Shown one piece after another: positions 1 to 7,790 of a stretch of DNA of 32,061 bases. Under the pieces are notes generated by a model. That model did no database searches and had not been told where the DNA came from. It saw only the letters and a list, made by a program, of their open reading frames with translations. The number at the start of each line of letters is the position of its first letter. Positions within the stretch are counted from its first letter, which is position 1. The stretch lies in contig DZDB01000001.1 in assembly GCA_022736605.1 (NCBI GenBank), forward strand, positions 1-32,061, written 5' to 3'. The stretch is from Sideroxydans lithotrophicus. GTDB taxonomy: Bacteria > Pseudomonadota > Gammaproteobacteria > Burkholderiales > Sulfuriferulaceae. The position numbers were made by a program, and so were the translations under genes.

Positions 1-993
1 GGCATAATGTGGGCGCAGATTTTCAGCATCGACGCATTCCAGTCCCTGCCGCGCAAGCGATTCAATGACGCGTGAGGCATGCACCAACTCGCCGCCGGGA
101 AATACGTAGTCATCAATGAATTCGGCGATACCGCTGCCCAGACCCGCCGTATCCACGCCCGCAGAAGTAATACCGTGATTGAGCACCAGGCCACCCGGCT
201 TTAGCAAGCTGAATATCTTGGCAAAATACGCATCCAGATTGCCGCGTCCGACATGCTCGAACATACCGACGCTGGCGATCTTGTCGAATAGTGCATCTTC
301 GGGCACATCACGATAGTCCATCAATTGGACTTCGAGCTGGTCTTCCAGCCCCCGCGCGCGGATTTGCTCGCGCACGAAATCATGCTGGTTTTGCGACAAC
401 GTGATGCCGACCGCCCGCACGCCGTAATGCTCGACCGCATGCAATACCAACCCGCCCCAGCCGCAGCCAATATCGAGCAGGCGATCACCCGGCTGTAGAC
501 GCAGTTTTTTACAGATGTGATCGAGCTTGGCGATTTGCGCCTGTTCCAGCGTATCGTCCGGATGCTGGAAATAGGCGCAGGAATAAACGCGCCGCTGATC
601 CAGCCAGAGCGCATAAAAATCGTTGGACACGTCATAGTGATAGCCGATGTTCTTGCGGTCACGGGTGCGTGTGTGACGCCACCATTTCCACGCCGCGCTG
701 CCGCGCTTGTCTTCGGTGATGCAGTCACCATCAGCGCAGAGCTGTTCGCCCAGGCGGATGATTTCACGCATGTCGCCGTCAAGGTCAATCTCCCCTTCGA
801 CATAGCAGCGCGCAAATTTTCCCAGCGTGGGCGCAGACAGCGCGGTCGCTGCCTTGAGCGAATGGAGCGACAGACGCACTTTCTCGGGTTTGCCAAGATT
901 CAACGTCTCGCCATTCCAGAAATGAATGGCTAGCGGCAGAGTCAGGCCAGTTATCTTCGATTTGTATCGGTTGATGATAACGTTGTCCAGCAT
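1..993 (-). CDS. cfa: Cyclopropane-fatty-acyl-phospholipid synthase (3' end cut by the window)
   Basis: This SAM-dependent enzyme adds a methylene group to unsaturated acyl chains of membrane phospholipids. I translated the minus strand from the ATG at 993: 331 codons run open to base 1, so the C-terminal end (perhaps 50-80 residues compared with the ~380-residue family) lies outside the window. Visible motifs are the HYDVSNDFY segment (about residues 119-127), the following YSCAYF block, and the SAM-binding LDIGCGWGG (173-181), all typical of CFA synthases. A GGAGG at 998-1002 precedes the start by four bases. It begins only 24 bp after the DUF3501 gene, so it is probably the last member of the rubrerythrin operon. 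Membrane cyclopropanation is a known stress response, which fits that company. The family call is secure; the substrate is inferred. Confidence 0.92.
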   Translation of the reverse strand, partial: MLDNVIINRYKSKITGLTLPLAIHFWNGETLNLGKPEKVRLSLHSLKAATALSAPTLGKFARCYVEGEIDLDGDMREIIRLGEQLCADGDCITEDKRGSAAWKWWRHTRTRDRKNIGYHYDVSNDFYALWLDQRRVYSCAYFQHPDDTLEQAQIAKLDHICKKLRLQPGDRLLDIGCGWGGLVLHAVEHYGVRAVGITLSQNQHDFVREQIRARGLEDQLEVQLMDYRDVPEDALFDKIASVGMFEHVGRGNLDAYFAKIFSLLKPGGLVLNHGITSAGVDTAGLGSGIAEFIDDYVFPGGELVHASRVIESLARQGLECVDAENLRPHYA

Positions 994-1017
994 ACCGCCT
1001 CCGCTTATCTACCCAGA

Positions 1018-1605
1018 TTAGAACACCAGATCCGCCATAAGTGCCGTGCGCGTAGCCTCGGACACCGCCGTCTGTTGTGCCATGTAGCTGGGGTGCTGCA
1101 CACCCATTGCCACGCTGGCACCGGCGCGCAGCGCATCCATCATGCTGCGCGTCAGATCAAAGCGCAGAAAATGTACAGACGAGGTTTTTTCGGCGTTCTC
1201 GCGCTCCATGTCCTCGTCAGCAATCGCGAATACCTTGTCGCACTCACCAACCTGCACGTAGACCTGATCTTCCACACCCTTTAGCAAGGCCAGCATCCGG
1301 CGTCGCTCGGCTTCTTCGGCATATTCGATCAGCATCGTTGCTTTCCAGTTATGCCCATCCGGCAGTAGCGGCGTATAAGCGTTGAGTTCGTCTTCAATAC
1401 CCTGCTCTTCGAAGGTTTTTTCAACGCGCAGCATCTCCTGGATCTGATAGCGCAGGGTTTTTTCATCTTCGAACATCAACGCGATGTTTTCGCCCAAATG
1501 CACCAGACGGTTCTTTTTGTGCGCCATGGTTTCGGCGCGGATTGCAGGCCGTGCCTTGGTGTAGGCTTCCAGAGTCATCAGGCTGTCGCGGGTAATCGCT
1601 GGCAT
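1018..1605 (-). CDS. DUF3501 family protein
   Basis: A 195-residue soluble protein with no signal peptide or membrane segment. I recognise it as DUF3501 from its opening (MPAITRDSLMTLEAY), the charged helical first half (AHKKNRLVHLGENIALMFEDEKT) and the VHFLRFDLT block in the second half. No biochemical function is established for the family as far as I know. Members are usually found beside a rubrerythrin and a two-CCG-domain Fe-S protein, exactly as here, so a role in the same peroxide or redox pathway is a guilt-by-association inference. It lies 71 bp downstream of the Fe-S protein gene and 24 bp upstream of the CFA synthase gene, on the same strand. No cysteine-based metal site stands out. 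Confidence 0.88.
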   Translation of the reverse strand: MPAITRDSLMTLEAYTKARPAIRAETMAHKKNRLVHLGENIALMFEDEKTLRYQIQEMLRVEKTFEEQGIEDELNAYTPLLPDGHNWKATMLIEYAEEAERRRMLALLKGVEDQVYVQVGECDKVFAIADEDMERENAEKTSSVHFLRFDLTRSMMDALRAGASVAMGVQHPSYMAQQTAVSEATRTALMADLVF

Positions 1606-1676
1606 AAATCAGTCCTCGTGTACATGCTGAGCCGTTATCGGGCCCGGTTTGAACAAACAATTAGGCATTGTCAGGG

Positions 1677-3002
1677 TTATAGCCCATACGCAATACGCAT
1701 CAAAGTAATCGGATGCGCCTTCTGCGCCTGACTCTCACCCATACCATGCAAAATGTGGCGCGCGGCAATATCACAATCGGAACTGACGTAATTCGGCTCT
1801 GGCGCAGCCATCTGCTTGAATACCGGGCGACCGATTTTCATCGCGTTATCGTAATATTCCGACTTCACGCCCCAGGTGCCATCGTGGCCGGAACAGCGCT
1901 CGACCATGGTCACTTCCGCACCCGCCAGCTTCAGGCTGTCACGTGTTTTATTGCCAATGTTCTGTACCCGCTGATGACACGGCACGTGGTATGACACCTT
2001 GCCCAATGGCTTGGTGAACTCACTTTTCAGCAACCCATCTGCATGGCGAGCCATCAGGTATTCAAACGGATCCCACATCGCTGCCTTGACCGCCTGCACG
2101 TCCGCGTCATCCGGAAACATCAAGGGCAGTTCCTGCTTGAACATCAACGTGCAGGACGGGACACCGGTCAGAATTGCATAGCCATCACGCGCCAGTTTTG
2201 CCAAGTGTGGAATATTGACGTTTTTCAGTTTTTCAACGGTTTCAAGATCACCCAGTTCCAGCTTGGGCATGCCGCAGCACGCTTCCTTTTCCACCAGTTG
2301 CGCGGGGATTTCATTGTGCGCCAGCACTTTAAGCAAATCGTGGCCAATGCCTGGTTCGTTATAGTTCACATAACAGGTCGCGTAAATGGCGACTTTGCCC
2401 GGCGTCTGCGCCCCGGCTTTCACCGCAAAGCTGTCATCCGGGCGCGCCGTACTGCGGAATTTGGCACTGTCGTACTGCGGCAGCTGCTGGTCTTTGTGCA
2501 CACCCAGCTTGCCATCCATCAGCTTGCGTGCCGTAGCGTTGTTGAGCGTTGCATTGACGACTTGCACCACCACTGGTATCGACGCCAGTTTGCCCATGGC
2601 ATCGGTGCTGGACAACAGTTTGTCACGGAATTTTGTCTCGCCTTTTTTATACTTGATCGCCTTGGCCCGCAGCATGGTATGCGGAAAATCCAGATTCCAC
2701 GGATGCGGCGGCACATACGGGCATTTGGTCATGTAACACAGGTCACACAGGTAACACTGATCCACGACCTTCCAGTAATCCTGCTTGTTGATACCATCGA
2801 CTTCCAGCGTCGGCGATTCGTCCACCAGGTCGAATAGCGTCGGGAAGGCGGTACATAAAGACACGCAGCGGCGGCACCCGTGGCACAAGTCATACACTCG
2901 CTCCAGTTCATGGAACAACGCGGCTTCATCGTAAAATTCGGGATTTTTCCAGTCCAGCGCATGCCGGGTAGGCGCTTGCAGATTGCCTTCGCGCACAGTC
3001 AT
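1677..3002 (-). CDS. Fe-S oxidoreductase with two CCG domains (HdrD/GlpC-like), rubrerythrin-associated
   Basis: A 441-residue cytoplasmic electron-transfer protein. The N-terminal half has two [4Fe-4S] ferredoxin-type cysteine sets, C40-x2-C43-x2-C46-x3-C50 and C83-x2-C86-x2-C89 with C94 followed by proline. The C-terminal half carries two CCG-type modules: a CYVNYNEPGIG...EACCGMP region and a CHQRVQNIGN...VERCSGHDGTWG region, as in heterodisulfide reductase subunit D and GlpC. I chose the ATG at 3002 because the protein then opens MTVREGNLQAPTRH, which matches how relatives of this family begin. A GTG at 3062 would add 20 residues; neither start has a strong ribosome binding site. It sits between the rubrerythrin and DUF3501 genes and probably shuttles electrons for them; the partner is not known from sequence. 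Confidence 0.88.
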   Translation of the reverse strand: MTVREGNLQAPTRHALDWKNPEFYDEAALFHELERVYDLCHGCRRCVSLCTAFPTLFDLVDESPTLEVDGINKQDYWKVVDQCYLCDLCYMTKCPYVPPHPWNLDFPHTMLRAKAIKYKKGETKFRDKLLSSTDAMGKLASIPVVVQVVNATLNNATARKLMDGKLGVHKDQQLPQYDSAKFRSTARPDDSFAVKAGAQTPGKVAIYATCYVNYNEPGIGHDLLKVLAHNEIPAQLVEKEACCGMPKLELGDLETVEKLKNVNIPHLAKLARDGYAILTGVPSCTLMFKQELPLMFPDDADVQAVKAAMWDPFEYLMARHADGLLKSEFTKPLGKVSYHVPCHQRVQNIGNKTRDSLKLAGAEVTMVERCSGHDGTWGVKSEYYDNAMKIGRPVFKQMAAPEPNYVSSDCDIAARHILHGMGESQAQKAHPITLMRIAYGL

Positions 3003-3088
3003 TTTGTTCTTTCGGAATAGGGTATTTAAATCCGCAGTGAGCGCTGCCAAGGCAATACTCACTGCGGTGTGATGCGTATCAAGCCAGC

Positions 3089-3508
3089 TTAGTCGACCAG
3101 TGCGTCAAGGGCTTTCTGGAACCGCCCAGCGTGTGAGCGTTCTGCCTTGGCCAAAGTTTCAAACCAGTCGGCAATCTCATCAAACCCTTCATCACGCGCA
3201 GTTTTAGCCATACCTGGATACATATCAGTGTACTCATGGGTCTCGCCTGCAACCGATGCTTTCAGGTTGTCGCGGCTGGCACCGATGGGCAGACCCGTTG
3301 CGGGATCACCACAGGCTTCAAGGTATTCAAGGTGGCCGTGCGCATGACCGGTTTCACCCTCAGCAGTCGAGCGGAACACTGCAGCCACGTCGTTTTGACC
3401 TTCCACGTCAGCCTTCGCTGCGAAATACAGATAGCGGCGATTTGCTTGGGATTCACCGGCAAACGCCTCTTTTAAACTAGTTTCGGTTTTAGAACCTTTC
3501 AGTTGCAT
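3089..3508 (-). CDS. rbr: Rubrerythrin (diiron domain only, no rubredoxin tail)
   Basis: A 139-residue ferritin-like four-helix protein that in this family reduces hydrogen peroxide at a diiron site. Ligand motifs are E19 (AGES), E52-x2-H55 (GETGHAHGH), E89/E92 (AGETHEY) and E123-x2-H126 (AERSHAGRF). The usual C-terminal rubredoxin domain with CxxC pairs is absent, so electrons must come from another protein; the neighbouring Fe-S protein is a natural candidate. The start at 3508 is chosen for its GAGGGG ribosome site (3516-3521) and because the 22 residues added by the upstream start at 3574 do not resemble the family. The gene heads the minus-strand operon reaching the left edge and is divergent from msrB, another oxidative-damage gene. 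Confidence 0.93.
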   Translation of the reverse strand: MQLKGSKTETSLKEAFAGESQANRRYLYFAAKADVEGQNDVAAVFRSTAEGETGHAHGHLEYLEACGDPATGLPIGASRDNLKASVAGETHEYTDMYPGMAKTARDEGFDEIADWFETLAKAERSHAGRFQKALDALVD

Positions 3509-3575
3509 GATATTGCCCCTCTTGGTTAAATTAAACAGCTTGCTGATTACTATAGTTATCAACGCCTCCAACAAA

Positions 3576-3590
3576 TTAGACTTAATCTAA
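3576..3590. promoter_or_regulatory. Dyad TTAGA-CTTAA-TCTAA between rubrerythrin and msrB
   Basis: An inverted repeat with perfect 5-bp arms lies 68 bp upstream of the rubrerythrin start in the 211-bp AT-rich spacer between two divergent genes. Its core, AGACTTAATCT, resembles AGATTAAATCT and AGACTTAAATT upstream of the first CZB gene (15971-16003). It looks like an operator; the protein that would bind is unknown. Confidence 0.4.
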
Positions 3591-3719
3591 ATTGCGAATT
3601 AAATGTAATTCAAAGTCCCCCGCCATGTCAATGCTAAAAGCGAAGCATAAAGCATGCTCAGGCACTTTATAAGCCAGCAGGTGTCCCACATTTTGCAGAA
3701 ACAACAGAGGCGTTTAATC

Positions 3720-4118
3720 ATGACAGACAAAATCATCCCTTCAGAACAAGCGTTACGCGCAAAGCTCAGCCCGGAGCAATACCATATTTTGCGCGAACAC
3801 GGCACCGAACGCGCCTTTACCGGCAAATACTGGGATCTCAAGGACGACGGTAAATACCACTGTGCCGTCTGCGACGAAGTATTATTTGATGCTGCCACCA
3901 AATACGATTCCGGCAGTGGCTGGCCGAGCTTTTGGCAGCCCGATTCGGCGGCGGCTGTTGAAACCGAGACCGACCATAGCCTGTTGATGGCACGCACCGA
4001 AGTGCATTGCCACCGTTGCGGCAGCCACCTCGGCCACGTGTTTGAAGACGGTCCGGCACCGACCGGTTTGCGCTATTGCATCAATTCCGCCTCGCTGGAT
4101 TTCAAATCCAAAACCTGA
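3720..4118 (+). CDS. msrB: Peptide-methionine (R)-S-oxide reductase MsrB
   Basis: A 132-residue cytoplasmic enzyme that reduces the R epimer of methionine sulfoxide in oxidised proteins, normally with thioredoxin. Two CxxC pairs (C48/C51 and C97/C100) form the structural zinc site. The catalytic cysteine is C120 in RYCINSASL, and the GWPSF and GHVFEDGP blocks are intact. The position that is a resolving cysteine in many members (DSGCGWP) is serine here (DSGSGWP), so recycling may use another cysteine or act directly on the sulfenic acid. The start at 3720 follows AGAGG by a normal spacing; the longer frame from 3654 adds nothing conserved. It is divergent from the rubrerythrin operon, so both may respond to peroxide stress. 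Confidence 0.96.
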   Translation: MTDKIIPSEQALRAKLSPEQYHILREHGTERAFTGKYWDLKDDGKYHCAVCDEVLFDAATKYDSGSGWPSFWQPDSAAAVETETDHSLLMARTEVHCHRCGSHLGHVFEDGPAPTGLRYCINSASLDFKSKT

Positions 4119-4155
4119 GCCACGTCGCGTCTGATGTTTGCAATTGCACGCATAA

Positions 4156-4194
4156 CCCGGCAACCTGTCGCTTCTTATACTGACAGCAACCGGG
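4156..4194 (+). other. Two-stem inverted repeat in front of the flavin reductase
   Basis: CCCGG (4156-4160) pairs with CCGGG (4190-4194), and inside it CTGTC (4165-4169) pairs with GACAG (4182-4186). The structure ends seven bases before the TTG start and covers the region where a ribosome site would lie. It could be an RNA hairpin limiting translation, or an operator flanking the -10-like TATACT at 4176-4181. There is no direct evidence for either. Confidence 0.35.
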
Positions 4195-4201
4195 ATTTCG
4201 C

Positions 4202-4900
4202 TTGTTTACTGCCACCCTCACTCAAATTCAGCAGGCCACGCCCAGCGTCAAGCTGTTCAAGCTCAAGGTTGAAGACCCGGCTTTTCACTTTTTGGCCGGG
4301 CAGTGGATCGATCTGAAAATCGAACTGGACGGAGCGCCACATCTGGGCGGTTATTCAATGACCTCATCGCCGGTGGTTCATGGTGCGATTGAACTGGCAA
4401 TCAAATCCAGCACACGTCACCCGGTTACGCGATGGTTGCACGAACAGGCTCGCATTGGCGATACGGTGCAGATTTCCGGCGGTCAGGGCGTGTTTGTTTA
4501 TCAACCCGAAATGAGTCAGCGCATCGTACTGGTCGGCGCGGGCGTGGGCGTTACGCCGCTGATCAGCATCTTTCGCTATGTTGCCGACGCCGTACCCGGC
4601 ACAGACGCCACTTTGGTGTACAGCATACCCAGCCCGGACGAATTTCTGTTTCGCGACGAAATCGAGCGCCTCAGCCTGCAATTCAACAACTTGCACAGTC
4701 TGGTCAGCGTGACCCAGCCCGACGCGCACTGGCACGGACTGAGCGGCCGCACCGACGCCGCCTTGCTGCAACGCGCAGGCATGAGCAGCGACACCCTGTA
4801 TTACCTGTGCGGGCCACAAGGCATGGTGGAAGACGTCAGCGCCATGCTGGCGAGCCTTGGTGTACCGGCCAGCCGGATTATTTATGAGAAATGGTGGTAG
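4202..4900 (+). CDS. OXNAD1-like FAD/NAD(P)-binding oxidoreductase
   Basis: A 232-residue single-chain reductase of the ferredoxin-NADP reductase superfamily. An FAD-binding beta-barrel (about residues 1-95, with the flavin motif as GGYSMTSSP rather than the common RxYS) is followed by an NAD(P) domain with VGAGVGVTPLISI (about 105-120) and YYLCGPQGM near the end. The GGYS variant and the terminal EKWW match my memory of the mitochondrial OXNAD1 family, whose substrate is poorly known. The frame opens with TTG at 4202, because an in-frame stop at 4181-4183 leaves no ATG or GTG upstream that fits. It has no transmembrane part or Fe-S domain, so it probably passes electrons to a separate, unidentified acceptor. 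It starts 83 bp after msrB; a link to that gene is only positional. Confidence 0.85.
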   Translation: MFTATLTQIQQATPSVKLFKLKVEDPAFHFLAGQWIDLKIELDGAPHLGGYSMTSSPVVHGAIELAIKSSTRHPVTRWLHEQARIGDTVQISGGQGVFVYQPEMSQRIVLVGAGVGVTPLISIFRYVADAVPGTDATLVYSIPSPDEFLFRDEIERLSLQFNNLHSLVSVTQPDAHWHGLSGRTDAALLQRAGMSSDTLYYLCGPQGMVEDVSAMLASLGVPASRIIYEKWW

Positions 4901-4936
4901 CGCCGTACCATATTCAGTTAACCACAGTCACGGCAT

Positions 4937-4960
4937 GATACGAGGTTCAAAACCCGTATC
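4937..4960 (+). other. Hairpin GATACG-A-GGTT / AACC-CGTATC before the exported MBL gene
   Basis: A ten-pair stem with one bulged A and a short CAA loop ends directly at the TGGAG ribosome site of the next gene. There is no T-run, so it is a poor terminator. It could be an operator or an mRNA structure shielding the ribosome site. Confidence 0.35.
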
Positions 4961-4972
4961 TGGAGCTTCATC

Positions 4973-5923
4973 ATGCACCTCATCGCTATTCTGCGCCGCC
5001 TGCTCGCCCCCGCTCTGCTGCTACCGCTAACGGCACTCGCTGCTGACAACACCGTACGTGACTATTCAGCCGAAAAAATCGCCGCCCACACCTATGTCAT
5101 TCACGGCCCGCTCGGTCAGCCTTCCGTTGCCAACCAGGGGTTCATGAATAACCCTGGCTTTGTTGTGACGCAAACCGGCGTGGTTGTTATTGATCCCGGC
5201 GCCAGCCTGGAGAGCGGCCGCATGGTGCTACGCCAAATCAAGAAAGTCACACCAAAACCTGTCACCCACGTTCTCGCCACCCACGTACACGGTGACCACT
5301 GGCTTGGCAATCAAGCCATTATCGACGCGTATCCGAAGGCGCAATTAATGGCACACCCACAGATGATCGAGAAAGCGCGGGCGGGAGAAGCTGAAACTTG
5401 GGTCAGCCTGATGGATCGGCTGACCCAAGGTTATACCAAGGGCACGCGCGCGGTGATTCCCACCGTGGCGGTAAACGAAAATCAGCGTTTCTCAACTGGC
5501 GGCGTAACGTTTCACATCCTGGCACCGCAAAATGCCCATAGCAAAACCGACATCATGATCGAGGTGGTGCAGGATTCCGTCTTGTTTACCGGCGACAACG
5601 TATTGGCTGATTACATTGCACGTCTCGATGACGGCACTTTCAAAGGCAACATCGCCGCATGCGACCGTGCCATCGCGCTGAAAGCCAAGCATTATGTGCC
5701 GGGCCATGGCAAAACCGGCGACGCACAAATGGTGCAACGCTACCGCGACTACATGGCGATCCTGTTTGCGGAAGTACAGCACCAGTACGACGCAGGCAAA
5801 AGTGATTTCGAGATGAAGCCTGCGGTGGCAAGCAAATTGCAGAATTTTCGCACACTACCCGGCTTTGACGACCAGCTCGGCAAGCACATCAGCCTCGCTG
5901 TGCTGGAAATCGAAGCAATGTAA
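4973..5923 (+). CDS. Exported metallo-beta-lactamase-fold hydrolase (SoxH / quinoprotein-relay type)
   Basis: A 316-residue protein with a cleavable-looking signal peptide (two arginines, then a leucine-rich core, ending near ALAADN), so it is expected in the periplasm. The binuclear metal motif is H104-V-H106-G-D108-H109; further ligands are probably the histidine in NAHSKTD, the aspartate in LFTGDN and the histidine in VPGHGKTG. The overall layout resembles SoxH and the zinc hydrolases linked with periplasmic quinoproteins; its substrate is unknown. GGAG at 4962-4965 supports the ATG at 4973. A second exported protein of the same type is encoded at 21006-21959; both share an N-terminal block (NQG-[FY]-M-x-N) before the metal motif. 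No pqq or sox genes are present in the window to fix its role. Confidence 0.85.
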   Translation: MHLIAILRRLLAPALLLPLTALAADNTVRDYSAEKIAAHTYVIHGPLGQPSVANQGFMNNPGFVVTQTGVVVIDPGASLESGRMVLRQIKKVTPKPVTHVLATHVHGDHWLGNQAIIDAYPKAQLMAHPQMIEKARAGEAETWVSLMDRLTQGYTKGTRAVIPTVAVNENQRFSTGGVTFHILAPQNAHSKTDIMIEVVQDSVLFTGDNVLADYIARLDDGTFKGNIAACDRAIALKAKHYVPGHGKTGDAQMVQRYRDYMAILFAEVQHQYDAGKSDFEMKPAVASKLQNFRTLPGFDDQLGKHISLAVLEIEAM

Positions 5924-5936
5924 CCAGTACACCAAG

Positions 5937-6245
5937 TTACACCGACCAGACGTTGCCCAGCCTGACGGTCTCAATCCGGCTCCCCAGCAGCGTCACCATG
6001 CCTTCGCGCCGGTTATCGCCGGTGTCGCTGTATTCAAACCGGTAGCCCCGGCGTAACACCAGCTGACCGTGGTCATTGCGTGCCAAACGCAATGACGCCA
6101 AGGCCACCGTATCGTCCAGCAACTGCACCTGATCGGCGTCACAACCGCGCCTGGCTGCCGCCACCGCTGTTTCGCGGCTGGTCATGCTGTTCAGCCAGAA
6201 CCAGCCCAGCGCCGCCAGCAGTGCCACAAAAATCAGTTCCGTCAT
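5937..6245 (-). CDS. DUF3301 family membrane-anchored protein
   Basis: A 102-residue protein with one N-terminal transmembrane segment (about residues 3-18, LIFVALLAALGWFWL). A conserved cytoplasmic-looking domain follows: RETAVAAARRGCDADQVQLLDDTVAL, then LRRGYRFEYSDTGDNRREGMVTLLG. I recognise this as DUF3301, a gammaproteobacterial and betaproteobacterial family with no known function. The gene ends 13 bp from the end of the convergent MBL gene and begins 51 bp after the helicase gene on the same strand, so it may be co-transcribed with rhlE. The conserved cysteine (RRGC) is part of the family pattern. Confidence 0.82.
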   Translation of the reverse strand: MTELIFVALLAALGWFWLNSMTSRETAVAAARRGCDADQVQLLDDTVALASLRLARNDHGQLVLRRGYRFEYSDTGDNRREGMVTLLGSRIETVRLGNVWSV

Positions 6246-6296
6246 CGGTCTGGTTAAAACGTCGTCAGAACCACGGCCCGGTTGCGCCTGCCCGGC

Positions 6297-7694
6297 TTAA
6301 TTGCCCGCATTGCCCGGCGGCCGAAACAGCGCTGCGACCTGCTTGCGAACGGGTGTCGCCGCTGCTTGCGCGCGCAATGCAGGCGGCGTATCCGGCACCT
6401 CGATGTCGACACGCTCACGACGCGTGGGCGGGCTGGCCATCAGCGCTTCACGTGCGGCGGCGCCAGACACAGGTGTCGAGGCGCCAGCGGCCTGTTTTGA
6501 TGGGTCAAACCGTGGCTGACGCGCACGCGCGGGCTCCGGCATCGCACCCAGTTCGGGTTCAAAACCCGGAATGATTTCGGTCGGGATTTTGGCACCCAAT
6601 AAACGCTCGATATCGGCCAGATAGCGCAGCTCGTCGACTGACACCAGCGACCAGGCTTCGCCACTGGCACCCGCTCGTCCGGTACGGCCAATACGATGCA
6701 CGTAATCTTCGGCAGCGTGCGGCATATCGTAATTGACCACGCACGGCAACTGATCGATATCGATGCCACGCGCGGCGACGTCGGTTGCGACCAAAACCTG
6801 GATCACGCCTTGCTTGAACTGATCCAGCGCCTCGACCCGCGCCTGCTGGGTTTTGTCACCATGAATCGCATTGGCCGGAATGCCGTCACGGCTCAAATGC
6901 TGTGCCAGCCGGTTGGCACCCAGCTTGGTGCCGCAAAATACCAGCACTTGACGCAACTGGCGGGTTTTGATCAGGTGCGTGAGCAGCGCATGCTTACGCT
7001 CCTTGTGCACCGGCAATACCACTTGCCTGACCGTTTCGGCAGCGGTATTGCGGCGCGCCACCTCAATCAACTGTGGCGCATTCATCATACTGTCGGCGAG
7101 CTTTTTGATCTCGCCGGAAAACGTGGCCGAAAACATCATGTTCTGCCGTTGCGCGGGTAACAGCGCAATAATGCGGCGTAAATCCGGCATGAAACCCATG
7201 TCCAGCATACGGTCTGCTTCGTCCAGAATCAGCATCTGCACCATCGACAAATTAACTGTTTTATTTTGCACGTGGTCGAGCAGACGACCCGGCGTAGCGA
7301 CCAGAATATCCACACCATTGCGCAAAATCGCGATTTGCGCGTTCATGTTGACGCCACCGTAGACCACCGTGGTGCGCAACGGCAGGTACTTGCCATAGGT
7401 GTGGACGCTTTCTTCCACCTGCATTGCGAGTTCGCGGGTGGGTGTCAGGATCAACGCACGGACCGGATGGCGTGCAGGCGAAGGGCTGGTGGTGGCGAAC
7501 GGCGCCAGCCGACTCAGCATCGGCAGGGTAAAACCGGCCGTTTTGCCAGTGCCGGTTTGCGCGCCTGCCATTACATCGCAACCTGTCAGCGCGACCGGTA
7601 TGACTTGCGCCTGAACCGGCGTGGGTTCAGTGTAACCGCACTCTACGACCGCGCGAAGTATCTCAGGCACCAGGCCGAGATCGGAAAAAGCCAT
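6297..7694 (-). CDS. rhlE: DEAD-box RNA helicase, RhlE type
   Basis: A 465-residue ATP-dependent RNA helicase. The Q motif is near PTPVQAQVIP, Walker A is AQTGTGKT (residues 45-52), and motif II is LDEADRMLDMGF followed by SAT. The C-terminal domain contains VLVATDVAARGIDIDQLP and HRIGRTGRAG. The basic, low-complexity tail after about residue 370 (rich in A, P and R) is typical of RhlE proteins that act on ribosome assembly or mRNA turnover. AGGAG lies nine bases before the ATG at 7694. The gene is 96 bp downstream of the MBL gene on the same strand, and a possible own promoter lies in that gap (a -10-like TACAAT at 7729-7724). RhlE is the best subtype, but other DEAD-box groups are not excluded. 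Confidence 0.92.
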   Translation of the reverse strand: MAFSDLGLVPEILRAVVECGYTEPTPVQAQVIPVALTGCDVMAGAQTGTGKTAGFTLPMLSRLAPFATTSPSPARHPVRALILTPTRELAMQVEESVHTYGKYLPLRTTVVYGGVNMNAQIAILRNGVDILVATPGRLLDHVQNKTVNLSMVQMLILDEADRMLDMGFMPDLRRIIALLPAQRQNMMFSATFSGEIKKLADSMMNAPQLIEVARRNTAAETVRQVVLPVHKERKHALLTHLIKTRQLRQVLVFCGTKLGANRLAQHLSRDGIPANAIHGDKTQQARVEALDQFKQGVIQVLVATDVAARGIDIDQLPCVVNYDMPHAAEDYVHRIGRTGRAGASGEAWSLVSVDELRYLADIERLLGAKIPTEIIPGFEPELGAMPEPARARQPRFDPSKQAAGASTPVSGAAAREALMASPPTRRERVDIEVPDTPPALRAQAAATPVRKQVAALFRPPGNAGN

Positions 7695-7790
7695 GCGTAT
7701 TGCTCCTGATAAATCAAGCGCTTATTGTACAGCAATTGCGCTATACCAGTCAGCGCCCAACCGTCGCAAATGCGCTCGGTTCGGCTGCGC

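Noticed and set aside
321..896. A 191-codon minus-strand frame at the left edge
   Set aside because: It lies in another frame of the CFA synthase gene, which reads through from 993 to base 1 with all family motifs.
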